Shown here: positions 36,853 through 44,598 of the stretch, in pieces
Position numbering within the stretch: position 1 is the stretch's first letter
Layout: each line of letters begins with the position of its first letter
Source of the DNA: Gottfriedia endophytica
GTDB lineage: Bacteria > Bacillota > Bacilli > Bacillales > Bacillaceae_G
DNA: 64,000 nt
Assembly: GCF_017814275.1 (NCBI RefSeq)
Contig: NZ_JAGIYQ010000001.1
Span: forward strand, 219,515-283,514
Direction of reading: 5' to 3'
Made by a program: the position numbers and the translations under genes
Notes under the pieces: model-generated
Database searches by the model: none
Told to the model about the DNA's origin: nothing
What the model saw: the letters and a program-made list of their open reading frames with translations, nothing else

Positions 36853-37203
36853 ATGATCAACATGGGAAGAATCTTATACATTGGAAACTCCTTTTATTCA
36901 ATACAAAATGGTTTCGTCGCCATCAAGAAAGGTGATGACAATATGACCTCCTCATTTATTCCCCCAGATGATTCGGGCAGCTTTTTCGCAGCGGTAAAAG
37001 GGCAAAACGGACTAAAGGCGAAACAACCTCTACTCGTCCTATGGGGACAAAAGGGAACTGTCGGACAATTATTTGACGTTCTTAATCTATGGAGAAAGTA
37101 TGCAGCTAATAATGCGGGATACTCGCTACCGTGCGGTCACCTCATACCGGAGGAGGACCCACAGGGTCTACTAAATGCACTAAACCATTTTCTCCGTGTT
37201 TGA
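36853..37203 (+). pseudogene. C-terminal remnant of an alpha/beta-hydrolase (haloacetate dehalogenase type)
   Basis: From about 37009, KQPLLVLWGQKGTVGQLFDV, LWRKYAANNAGYSLPCGHLIP and NALNHFLRV correspond to the last ~65 residues of ~290-residue fluoro/haloacetate dehalogenases, including the catalytic His of CGH. The nucleophile elbow and cap domain are missing; the preceding ~50 residues show no homology I recognise. The reading frame is open, but two thirds of the enzyme is lost, so it cannot be active. It ends near a bidirectional terminator. Confidence 0.7.
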
Positions 37204-37263
37204 GCTCCTTAGCTCATTGCACAGATGCTTTTTTGGATTATTGCTCTAACCTGCCATTTATTA

Positions 37264-37300
37264 AAAGAGAGGATGATCAATTAATGATCATCCTCTCTTT
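37264..37300. terminator. bidirectional terminator
   Basis: AAAGAGAGGATGATCA / TGATCATCCTCTCTTT, a perfect 16-bp stem between the hydrolase remnant and the minus-strand genes. Confidence 0.8.
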
Positions 37301-37385
37301 GTTGTAGAACTATCGTATGCGTTTAGTTCAATAAGAATATCATGAATTATTTAAGTGAACTGAAATAAATTTCCTAAAGTAAGTA

Positions 37386-37572
37386 CTATTGCGATAATAT
37401 CGATAAACCTACTGATATTATTAAAGTAAATACGCTTCTTATTTTACTTCTCAAGGTAAAAGCTCCTACAAATCCTATTAATCCAGTAATAATCGTTATA
37501 AAACACAATGATAAGACAAGATTTAATGGATTATAACTTAATGTATCTATAGGTAATTTAAGCTTTTTAGGG
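37386..37572 (-). pseudogene. membrane-protein fragment without a start codon
   Basis: A 61-codon open stretch reads FPKKLKLPIDTLSYNP, then LVLSLCFITIITGLIGFVGA and FTLIISVGLSILSQ: two hydrophobic helices and a stop, but no ATG/GTG start in frame. An ATG with short coding sequence (MELFLISN) lies upstream in the next frame, which would fit a frameshifted small membrane gene. It accounts for the otherwise empty 37.3-37.6 kb. Confidence 0.35.
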
Positions 37573-37648
37573 AAGTATTAGAAATTAAGAATAGTTCCAT
37601 ACAAACCAAAGAAATTTTTTCGTGGGTAATGAATACATATTTCAGATA

Positions 37649-37915
37649 TCAAGAATTTTTGTGAACACGAAATTTTAATGTCAGTATCAGGATGATAACA
37701 GTCGGTACAAATGTCACAATATTCGTTAGAAGTACGGCAATATCTTTAATCATCAGTCCATAAATAATCCAGAAAAATACCCCTAACGTACACAAACAAT
37801 ACATGGGTATCGATATATCATGAGTCCTTTTTGTTTTAATGACTTTGTATGCTTGAGGTATAAAAGAACAGCTGGTAAGTATGCCAGCAATCACTCCTAA
37901 TAATGTAATAGTCAT
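37649..37915 (-). CDS. SemiSWEET-type PQ-loop sugar transporter
   Basis: 88 residues with three TM helices. The PQ motif is in FIPQAYKVIKTKRTHDIS, followed by YCLCTLGVFFWIIYGLMIKD. Length and layout are those of bacterial SemiSWEETs, which dimerise to pass mono- or disaccharides through the membrane. ATG with AGGAGG. It lies 247 bp downstream of the GH3 glycosidase gene, which fits a sugar-use context. Confidence 0.8.
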   Translation of the reverse strand: MTITLLGVIAGILTSCSFIPQAYKVIKTKRTHDISIPMYCLCTLGVFFWIIYGLMIKDIAVLLTNIVTFVPTVIILILTLKFRVHKNS

Positions 37916-37999
37916 AAAATTCCTCCTACTGTGATTCTATTGTTATAGTGGACTCTTAATCACCTGCTTTTCAGCCTATTTTTACAACTGAAATTAAAT

Positions 38000-38025
38000 C
38001 CGCCTGTTACAAGTTGTACAGGCGG
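38000..38025 (-). terminator. possible terminator of the GH3 operon
   Basis: CCCGCCTGTACAA / TTGTAACAGGCGG near-perfect stem with ATTTAATTT after it, between the GH3 gene and the SemiSWEET gene. Confidence 0.5.
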
Positions 38026-38162
38026 GTAGATTTGGTGGCTAAGAAGCAATGTAACTAAATCATGTGTTGCAATAGCATTTATAACTAGGAGTAGCGTACA
38101 TATTTCGCGGAAAGACACATACTCAGGTGAAATAACTAACATTACAAATAATACATTATTAG

Positions 38163-39875
38163 TTAAAACCGTGTATCCCAACATCCACAAAACGGATCTA
38201 TCGGGCTCTTTCCTTTAAATTCGGATTCCCCCGTTAACTTCTTATAAAGATAATCAATAATGTTTTCGTTTGCGTGATAACAGTTAATCATAACTGGGAC
38301 TCTCGGGATATCGAATAAATGATATGGGTTGCCCAAAGAAATAAAAATAGTAGGAACTTCCTGAATGAACCATGGTAAGTCACCCGCAAGCATCGGCGAC
38401 CAATGCAGCCGCAAATTAGGCTTTAGCATACCGGAAGAAATGTTCGCCAAATAAATAACAAGGTCATATTGTTCTTTTATTGTGTAAGTAGGAGCCATAA
38501 ATGATGCTCCAAAGTTTTGATTTGGATCAAAGAGAACCACCTCAAACCCATTTTTTCGTAACTTATCTGCAAAGCTCTCAGTGTAGGAATTTGAGTAGAA
38601 ACCTTCTGCTTTTAACTGAGAATTTATGTTTTCTATAGGAATTAACAAAACTCTTCTATATTGATTAGTGGATATAGGCAGTAATTGTTTTGTATCTTTT
38701 ACCAGGGTAATGGATTCATCTGCTGCAATGGATGCCCACTGCTTATGTTCTTGACAGCCGAGTACCTTAAGCTCTTCTTCTCTCGGAATTAGCGCAGCGG
38801 CTTCTTTTTTATTAAGACCAAGAGATGCTTTTAAGGCCAACACTCTCGTTGCTGCTTCCTCTACTCTTTCCATCGTCAACAGTCCGTTTTCAAGGCCCTT
38901 CATCATGAATTCAAAGTCCTCTTGTATATCTCGGTTAAAGAGGAAAACATCACAGCCCGCTTCGATTGTTAAAGGAACTGCTTCTTCTCTACTTTTAGCC
39001 ATTGCGAACCCAGCCATCATGGTAGAGTCAGAGACAATAACACCATTAAATTGCAGTTGTTCTCTTAGTAAATCCTGTAGCAGTTCTTTAGATAGAGTAG
39101 CCGGCATGATTTCTTCTTCCTTAATATCAGGACGAAGCTTTCTGGAATAATGAGGGAGCATAATATGTCCAGGCATAATCGTTTTTGTACCTGCCTTAAT
39201 TAATTCCTTAAAAATAATACCATAAGTACGATCCCACTCCTCTACAGTGAGAGAGTTAACTGAAGTCACTAGATGGTGATCTCTTTCATCCACACCGTCT
39301 CCTGGAAAATGCTTAACAGATGCCGCTAGTCCGTTTTCTTGCAAGGCTTGTACATACTCTTTGCTCATTTTTATAATTGTGGAGACATCTGAACCAAAGG
39401 TACGAATATTAGTAATAGGATTTCGAAAGTTTACATCAATATCTACTACAGGTGCAAAAGACCAGTTACAGCCGACAGCACTGCCCTCTTTAGCTGCAAT
39501 CTCCCCTAACTTATATGCTATTTCTGTGTTTCCTGTTGCTGCTACCTGCATGGGATTAGCAAATACTGTTCCATCCAATGCAATGCCATTTCCTCCGGCC
39601 TCTAGGTTTGCCGCAAGAAGTAGAGGAATAGCGGATTGCTCTTGCAAGAAACGATGAATATCCTGAATCGTCTCCCCCTTATCCGGTCTAAACATAAATC
39701 CACCGGGCTTATATGTATCTAAAGTTTCTTTTAAAAGCTCTTTGTCCTTAAACGTGCCATGAAGGCAGAAAAGTTGTCCGACTTTTTCTTCAGTAGTCAT
39801 AGAGGATAAGGTTTTGTTCACCCATGCAATATCTTGATCTGTTAAATAAAATGGATTTCCTTTTAAATTCATCAT
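38163..39875 (-). CDS. glycoside hydrolase family 3 (beta-N-acetylhexosaminidase-like)
   Basis: 570 residues. Residues ~15-340 form the GH3 barrel: EEKVGQLFCLHG, LLLAANLEAGGNG, CNWSFAPVVDIDVN, and VKHFPGDGVDERDHH, which is the NagZ-type loop with the general acid/base His-Asp pair; GVIVSDSTMMAGF carries the nucleophile Asp. A ~200-residue C-terminal domain follows. No signal peptide, so it acts on sugars already imported, plausibly by the symporter encoded just upstream. Family points to GlcNAc-containing di- or oligosaccharides; this is inference. Confidence 0.88.
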   Translation of the reverse strand: MMNLKGNPFYLTDQDIAWVNKTLSSMTTEEKVGQLFCLHGTFKDKELLKETLDTYKPGGFMFRPDKGETIQDIHRFLQEQSAIPLLLAANLEAGGNGIALDGTVFANPMQVAATGNTEIAYKLGEIAAKEGSAVGCNWSFAPVVDIDVNFRNPITNIRTFGSDVSTIIKMSKEYVQALQENGLAASVKHFPGDGVDERDHHLVTSVNSLTVEEWDRTYGIIFKELIKAGTKTIMPGHIMLPHYSRKLRPDIKEEEIMPATLSKELLQDLLREQLQFNGVIVSDSTMMAGFAMAKSREEAVPLTIEAGCDVFLFNRDIQEDFEFMMKGLENGLLTMERVEEAATRVLALKASLGLNKKEAAALIPREEELKVLGCQEHKQWASIAADESITLVKDTKQLLPISTNQYRRVLLIPIENINSQLKAEGFYSNSYTESFADKLRKNGFEVVLFDPNQNFGASFMAPTYTIKEQYDLVIYLANISSGMLKPNLRLHWSPMLAGDLPWFIQEVPTIFISLGNPYHLFDIPRVPVMINCYHANENIIDYLYKKLTGESEFKGKSPIDPFCGCWDTRF

Positions 39876-39923
39876 TGTATTCCTCTCCTATCTCTTTTAT
39901 AAATTGTTATTTAATGAAAATTT

Positions 39924-41273
39924 TCACTGAACATTAGTCAAAGTCTTAGCTTTAGTGAGATTATTTTCCCGTTTTATTTTGATTTCAGTTAAAATCTTCT
40001 CATAAGTCTTTTCTGTTAACTGATATTTAATGAGCGGCACAACAGAGATTAGTAACAAGATTCCTGGAATAATCGTATATAATAGCTGCATCCACACCAT
40101 CGTTGAACCTGCTTGAGTTTGATTAGGGATATAACCAATACCAGAAAGCATATATGCTCCTATTCCTCCCCCAATCGCCCCTGCGAATTTAGAGCGGAAG
40201 GTGTTAGTTGCAAATACCGTTCCCTCTGCCCGTTTTCCAGTTTTCCATTCGCCGTATTCCACACAATCGGCAATCATAGCACTCATCGTAATCGTCGCTA
40301 TCCCAAAAAACAAAGAACCTAGAATAGATAGAATAAAGAATGGAACCATACTATTACCTACAAAGAATAAAGCAATTCCCGACACACCGGAACCAACAAG
40401 TCCGATGATAGTCGTTTTCTTTTTCCCAAAGCGCTTCGACATCATCGGTATAAACATGGCTCCTATTAATATTGGCACTATGTTAACCAAAGAAAATAGA
40501 GGGAAAAGATTTTCTGCATGTAAATAATATTTGAAATAGTAGATACCGAAAGCACCTTTGAATTTTGTAATGGTATCTTCCAATAACATTGTCAACAATA
40601 ACATCAGAAGCGGCTGGTTCAATTTGATGACGCGAAAAGCATCTCTAAGCGTAAACTTTTCATTTCGTGTTATTGTTACTTGTTCTTTTACGTTGAAAAA
40701 TGTAGTCCAAAAGAAGACGACACATAATACTGCATAGATCAAGCTGACAAGGAACCAACTGTTAGATGCTTTAACAAGCGGTAAGGTAAAGACACTTACA
40801 ACTAATCCACCGATAATTGCCATTACCCGGGGCACCATCACCACTTTTGTCCGTTCCTTTGGATCGTCTGTGATAGCAGCTGTCATAGACCAATACGGAA
40901 CATCTACCACAGAGTAGCTCATTCCCCACATGATATACGTTACATATGCGTAAATAATCTTGGTTTCGGGACTGACATTAGGCTGTAAAAAGCAAAGAAC
41001 CGTAAGACCGGCCATAATAACCGGGGCAATCAGAAGATACGGTCTAAACTTTCCCCATCTGGACTTTGTATTATCTACAATGACGCCCATAATAGGATCC
41101 ATTAAAGCATCCCATATTCGTGCTACAAGAAATAATGTCCCTACAGCAGCTGCCGAAATCCCAAAGTAATCGGTATAAAAAAGCATTAAATAACCAAGCA
41201 TTAATCCCCAAATCAAATTCGACCCAAGACTCCCTAGCCCGTAAGAAAGAACTGTTTTTGTAGAAACCTTCAT
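39924..41273 (-). CDS. GPH-family sugar:cation symporter
   Basis: 449 residues from the ATG at 41273 (GAGGTG upstream). Twelve TM helices; the glycoside-pentoside-hexuronide signatures are clear: SYGLGSLGSNLIWGLM, LMLFYTDYFGI, RIWDALMDPIMGVIVDNT, SRWGKFRPYLL, and later MIADCVEYGEWKTGKRAEG. Imports a glycoside with Na+ or H+. It lies between the phosphatase and the GH3 hydrolase, an import-then-hydrolyse arrangement. Confidence 0.9.
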   Translation of the reverse strand: MKVSTKTVLSYGLGSLGSNLIWGLMLGYLMLFYTDYFGISAAAVGTLFLVARIWDALMDPIMGVIVDNTKSRWGKFRPYLLIAPVIMAGLTVLCFLQPNVSPETKIIYAYVTYIMWGMSYSVVDVPYWSMTAAITDDPKERTKVVMVPRVMAIIGGLVVSVFTLPLVKASNSWFLVSLIYAVLCVVFFWTTFFNVKEQVTITRNEKFTLRDAFRVIKLNQPLLMLLLTMLLEDTITKFKGAFGIYYFKYYLHAENLFPLFSLVNIVPILIGAMFIPMMSKRFGKKKTTIIGLVGSGVSGIALFFVGNSMVPFFILSILGSLFFGIATITMSAMIADCVEYGEWKTGKRAEGTVFATNTFRSKFAGAIGGGIGAYMLSGIGYIPNQTQAGSTMVWMQLLYTIIPGILLLISVVPLIKYQLTEKTYEKILTEIKIKRENNLTKAKTLTNVQ

Positions 41274-41382
41274 TTTTGCCACCTCATAATCGTATTTAAA
41301 CTGATGTTAGCTAAATCCAATTGATCTACTGCTGTTTTTTATTTTTTATACTTTTTTGATACGTTTCTTTGAGGCCAGGATT

Positions 41383-42165
41383 TCACACCTCTTCCAAGTA
41401 AAGTTGCTGTAAACGTGAACGTATATCTGCTGTTACACCTAGTCCTTCTTTTAGATAGGTTTCAATTGAGCCATAGCTATTTTCGGCTTCGTCCAATGCT
41501 GCTTTAAGATAGGATGATTTTACGGACATAGATTCCTTGAGATAATCAAATTCATCTTTATTTGGAAACATCGTATTCATTATTTCCAGTATTTTTTTGT
41601 TCTCTTCGATTCGATTGTTATTACTTTGCAAATAGTCCTCAAAAATTTGCTCCATTGGTACTTCAAGTATTATTAGTAAAACAGCTGCAGCAAAGCCAGT
41701 TCGATCTTTACCAGCCGTACAATGCCAAAGAAATGGGCGCCCATCAGCCTCAATTGCCAAATCTATAAATTGTCTAAAAGCTTTCTTAGAGGTAGTATCC
41801 CTTATAAAATTACGGTTGACGTTTTCTAAAAAACCTCCTGATTGACCAGATTCTAAAATTTTCTTAAGGGCAACCATCATTTCATCTTGATTCATGGATC
41901 CCCCTATAGCTTGTATATTGACGTACTTAGTATTTTTAATAATCGGGTTCGGTTTAGCTTCTATTTCTTGTTTAGAACGAAAATCTATAATGTAACTTAG
42001 CCCAATAGATTGGACAAAATGAAGATCCTCACTATTCAATTGAGCTAGTTCTCCTGAACGAAAAAGTCGGTTCTCAATTATTTTTCGTCCATCCTTTGTT
42101 CTATAACCCGCAATAGGTCTAAAATTAGTACGACTTTCTAACGTTTGCTTATCTTTTATATTCAT
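41383..42165 (-). CDS. tyrosine/serine protein phosphatase (IphP-like, DSP fold)
   Basis: 260 residues. The P-loop FLWHCTAGKDRTGFAAAVLL contains the Cys-X5-Arg signature; the N-terminal TNFRPIAGYRTKDGRKIIEN with LFRSGELAQLNSED and the general-acid region are those of the Y_phosphatase3 family. First gene of a phosphatase-symporter-GH3 operon; its promoter carries a TetR-type palindrome. It might dephosphorylate a sugar or phospholipid rather than a protein. Confidence 0.85.
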   Translation of the reverse strand: MNIKDKQTLESRTNFRPIAGYRTKDGRKIIENRLFRSGELAQLNSEDLHFVQSIGLSYIIDFRSKQEIEAKPNPIIKNTKYVNIQAIGGSMNQDEMMVALKKILESGQSGGFLENVNRNFIRDTTSKKAFRQFIDLAIEADGRPFLWHCTAGKDRTGFAAAVLLIILEVPMEQIFEDYLQSNNNRIEENKKILEIMNTMFPNKDEFDYLKESMSVKSSYLKAALDEAENSYGSIETYLKEGLGVTADIRSRLQQLYLEEV

Positions 42166-42242
42166 CCCCAGTTCTCCTCCAGTTGATTAAATTTTGATAA
42201 TGTTTCCTTTTTGGTTGATCGTCCCCTCCAAAACACTTACAT

Positions 42243-42271
42243 AGTATAATTGTGTGTTTACCACTAGTAAA
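42243..42271 (-). promoter_or_regulatory. promoter of the phosphatase/symporter/GH3 operon
   Basis: TTTACT (42266-42271) and TATACT (42243-42248) on the minus strand, 17-bp spacing, about 78 bp upstream of the phosphatase start. Confidence 0.6.
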
Positions 42272-42275
42272 TACA
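42253..42275. promoter_or_regulatory. TetR-type operator, site 1
   Basis: TGTGTTTAC-CACTA-GTAAATACA: 9-bp arms with one mismatch around a 5-bp centre, overlapping the -35 box. A close match lies at 43084-43105, upstream of the TetR gene. Confidence 0.65.
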
Positions 42276-42340
42276 ATTTAAATTATAGTTACCCTTTTTT
42301 AATTAAGTGTATTTATCTTGTTAATGAATTGTAAATCTTT

Positions 42341-42385
42341 CAAAAAAAAAGGATGCCATCTCTTTTAAAGACAACACCCTTTTTT
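42341..42385 (-). terminator. terminator of the TetR gene
   Basis: Minus strand AAGGGTGTTGTCT / AGAGATGGCATCCTT stem (with G-U pairs) followed by nine T, immediately after the TetR stop. Confidence 0.75.
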
Positions 42386-42387
42386 AT

Positions 42388-43035
42388 TTATTTCATTGGT
42401 TTTATGTATGTTAAGATCATATTAACCATCTGTTCAAGTATCAAGTCTGGATCAATACCTTGATCGTATTTTAAAATTTTTCCTCTTAAAGCCATACGTT
42501 GAATTGTCGCACTCGTTATATTGCTAATTGTAAATTGCAGAGTCCTCAATTCAATATCATTTCGAATTGATCCATCCTGAATGCCTTCTAAGAGTATGTT
42601 TTTAAAGTGTGCCCGACCTTTTTTTAATAAATCTAAAAATGCATTTTCCAATTCAGGAGTGGGGTAATGGTCACGATAATGCATATCAAATAAACCAATG
42701 AAACTTATTGAAGCTTTATCAGTTTTTAAAGTCTCAATTTGAATTCGGAGAACATACTCCATTTTTTCCCATCCGTTTTTCCCTTTTGTCATCCAATTTT
42801 TATCCTTTTCAATAAACTCCTCAAGTATTTTCATTTGTACTGCAAAAATGACTTCATCTATTGATTTATAATATTTATAAAAGGTAACCTTGCTAATCCC
42901 ACACTGCTTTACGATATCGTTTAACTTTACAACTCCTAATCCTTTTTCAAGAAATAATTGCTGAGCTGCAGTAAGGATTTCTTCTTTACGATTATTTCTG
43001 TGCTTCTCTAATTGCTCTTTCCACTGCTGATTCAT
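42388..43035 (-). CDS. TetR-family regulator of the GH3/GPH/phosphatase operon
   Basis: 215 residues. Helix-turn-helix at about 17-62: ILTAAQQLFLEKGLGVVKLN, DIVKQCGISKVTFYKYYKS. The remainder is a helical ligand-binding domain ending in MVNMILTYIKP. It is a separate transcript with its own terminator, directly upstream of the phosphatase gene. The same palindrome occurs before its own gene and before the operon, so it probably controls both. Inducer unknown, perhaps a sugar derivative. Confidence 0.87.
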   Translation of the reverse strand: MNQQWKEQLEKHRNNRKEEILTAAQQLFLEKGLGVVKLNDIVKQCGISKVTFYKYYKSIDEVIFAVQMKILEEFIEKDKNWMTKGKNGWEKMEYVLRIQIETLKTDKASISFIGLFDMHYRDHYPTPELENAFLDLLKKGRAHFKNILLEGIQDGSIRNDIELRTLQFTISNITSATIQRMALRGKILKYDQGIDPDLILEQMVNMILTYIKPMK

Positions 43036-43083
43036 TTAATTCCCCCCCTAACTCTAAACTCCTAGACATTTTATCATGTTTAA

Positions 43084-43105
43084 ATTGTATTAACTAGTAG
43101 TTAAC
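43084..43105. promoter_or_regulatory. TetR-type operator, site 2 (autoregulatory)
   Basis: AATTGTATTAACTAGTAGTTAAC here and AATTGTATTTACTAGTGGTAA on the other strand at site 1 differ at only about 3 positions in 23. The core TTAACTACTAGTTAA is a perfect palindrome (odd centre). It lies 50-70 bp upstream of the TetR start. Confidence 0.65.
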
Positions 43106-43384
43106 TGAACTTAATCGATGTACTTTTTAAGCTGCCATTAATGTCCAACGTGTATAGTATGTGGTGCTTTTATTTTTCACTACAGAAGCATAGAAGCTAT
43201 ACCGCTAGTTAGCAAAATAAAAAGTGGACTACCGAAGCAGCCCATCGTTGTTCAACTGCCATTTAGCACAATAAAGAAGGTCTGCTGTTACAGACCTTCT
43301 TTATATTCAATATGAATTTCAAAACAAATATAGTGTTGGACTGTTTATCTGACTATTTTACTTATTCACTTATTTCGTTATTTC

Positions 43385-43520
43385 TCGCTAATATCCAACC
43401 ACTAAGACCGGGTAGGCTGATCCCCCGCAAGCTTGCCGAGGAAGCTCAGCTCTCGCCCCACGGAAAGGGAGCATCCTGGGGTTTTAATCAACTCATGCAT
43501 ACTAAAATAAAAAATAAAAA
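43385..43520 (-). repeat. TIR element copy E (inverted, left half only)
   Basis: Plus strand AAGCTCAGCTCTCGCCCCAC then GGAAAGGGAGCATCCTGG is the reverse complement of the left half of the 58.7-kb copy. The right half is missing. It explains the open frame at 43312-43626, which is not a gene. Confidence 0.7.
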
Positions 43521-43540
43521 CAACCTTAGCCCAAGGTTAC
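43510..43540 (-). terminator. terminator of the coat-protein pair
   Basis: Minus strand AACCTTGGGCTAAGGTT hairpin followed by GTTTTTATTTTTTATTTT, about 40 bp after the CotF-like stop. Confidence 0.6.
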
Positions 43541-43576
43541 GGACAAAGGTTGCATATTTTTTACATTCAATTTTGA

Positions 43577-43897
43577 TTAATGGAATGTATTATTCATATT
43601 CATATTCTGGCTTAGTAATTGATTAGTCTTTTGTTGCGTATCTGTACAAGTAGTTATTTGGCTTTGGATCTCAGGATACACTGTTGGAGAAGAAGTATCA
43701 TACATACCATACTGTGCCATGAACTGATATAGCTCTCCTTGGAGTTTTAAAGTATCCATAGTTAAATCTTGAAATACACTTCTAACAGTTTCACAATTTG
43801 ATTCAGTTGTAGCTGTCGTATATTCACGGCCAACTCTTTTTAAATCCGCCAAAACAATATATAGTAAATCTTCGTCTTGCAAAACAGATTGTACCAT
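43577..43897 (-). CDS. CotF-like spore coat protein
   Basis: 106 residues. Helical CotF-type domain: LQDEDLLYIVLADLKRVGRE, then TTATTESNCETVRSVFQDL and LQGELYQFMAQYGMYDT, with the Gln/Asn-rich tail typical of coat proteins. ATG with AGGAGGT. It lies 14 bp downstream of the Gln-rich protein gene, so the two form an operon. Likely deposited on the spore late in sporulation; no SigK promoter was identified with confidence. Confidence 0.75.
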   Translation of the reverse strand: MVQSVLQDEDLLYIVLADLKRVGREYTTATTESNCETVRSVFQDLTMDTLKLQGELYQFMAQYGMYDTSSPTVYPEIQSQITTCTDTQQKTNQLLSQNMNMNNTFH

Positions 43898-43911
43898 GTT
43901 CTACCTCCTTT

Positions 43912-44241
43912 TTATTGTCTATGTTGATTAAACTGTTGGTTATATGGCTGCATGTTTTGTTGATTAAACTGCTGGATATGTGGTTGCATTTGTTGTTGTT
44001 GTTGAGTTGATAAAGCTTGAGCTTCTTCTAAAGTTTTTGGCGCAATGTCCAAGTGCTGCGATAAAAGACCCATTAATTTTTGATTGTGTTGTTGTAAACT
44101 TGTCGTTAATTTACTAACCTCTTGTTTAACTAATGGATTGTTTGTGTGGATAAAAGCATTGATACACTGTTTAATTAATAAGTCTTCATTTGACAAAGAA
44201 TCTACTATGTACTCCAATTCTTTACCTGTTAATGGTTTCAT
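43912..44241 (-). CDS. Gln-rich coat-associated protein
   Basis: 109 residues from MKPLTGKELEYIVDSLSNED (AGGAGGG upstream; six extra codons before it overlap the ribosome site). The helical N-terminal half (IDSLSNEDLLIKQC-like, QEVSKLTTSLQQHNQKLMG) resembles the CotF fold. The C-terminal third is low-complexity Gln/Asn with QQFNQQNMQPYNQQFNQHRQ, a short internal repeat. Cotranscribed with the CotF-like gene; probable spore surface protein. Confidence 0.65.
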   Translation of the reverse strand: MKPLTGKELEYIVDSLSNEDLLIKQCINAFIHTNNPLVKQEVSKLTTSLQQHNQKLMGLLSQHLDIAPKTLEEAQALSTQQQQQMQPHIQQFNQQNMQPYNQQFNQHRQ

Positions 44242-44321
44242 AAATACCCTCCTTTTCAATTTTATTATCCCTAGCTATTTTAAAACGATACACAAATCAA
44301 TTAAATTTAAGAAATAAAAAT

Positions 44322-44545
44322 AGACTGTTTTCGTATACATTGTTGCTATTTCAGTATGTGTAGATTTCCACTCCAGGATGCTCGCTTTCCTAGGGGCGTG
44401 AGCTGAGCCTCCTCGTCGCATACGCTCCTGCGGGGTCTCAGCCTTCCCGCATCTCCCACAGGAGTCGAGCACCCTTCCGTTCCAATCAACTTCTGTCTTA
44501 TAAATTATAAAACCGAAAAGCAACAATCTTTAAAAAGAGCCTAAA
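44322..44545 (+). repeat. TIR element copy C (complete)
   Basis: Left end AGACTGTTTTCGTATACATTG (then TTGC); GC-rich core with GAGCCTCCTCGTCGCATACG and CTCCTGCGGGGTCTCAGCC; CCCACAGGAGTCGAGCACCC; AATCAACTTCTG; right end GCAACAATCTTTAAAAAGAG(CCT). The right end reverse-complemented resembles the left end, giving ~23-bp imperfect terminal inverted repeats. Confidence 0.8.
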
Positions 44546-44563
44546 AAAGATATAAAATGCAAT

Positions 44564-44596
44564 CAAAAAAGCTGTTTCTCAGTTTAAGGAAACAGC
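44564..44596 (-). terminator. terminator of the MFS gene
   Basis: GCTGTTTCC / GAAACAGC stem and T6 on the minus strand, directly after the MFS stop. Confidence 0.8.
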
Positions 44597-44598
44597 AT

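Noticed and set aside
37960-38190. 76-codon frame after the GH3 gene
   Set aside because: It overlaps the GH3 3' end, includes the terminator-like hairpin, and lacks a ribosome site.
44275-44526. 83-codon frame, and similar frames at 43312-43626 and 58742-58933
   Set aside because: All lie inside copies of the GC-rich TIR element; shared residues reflect the repeat, not a protein family.
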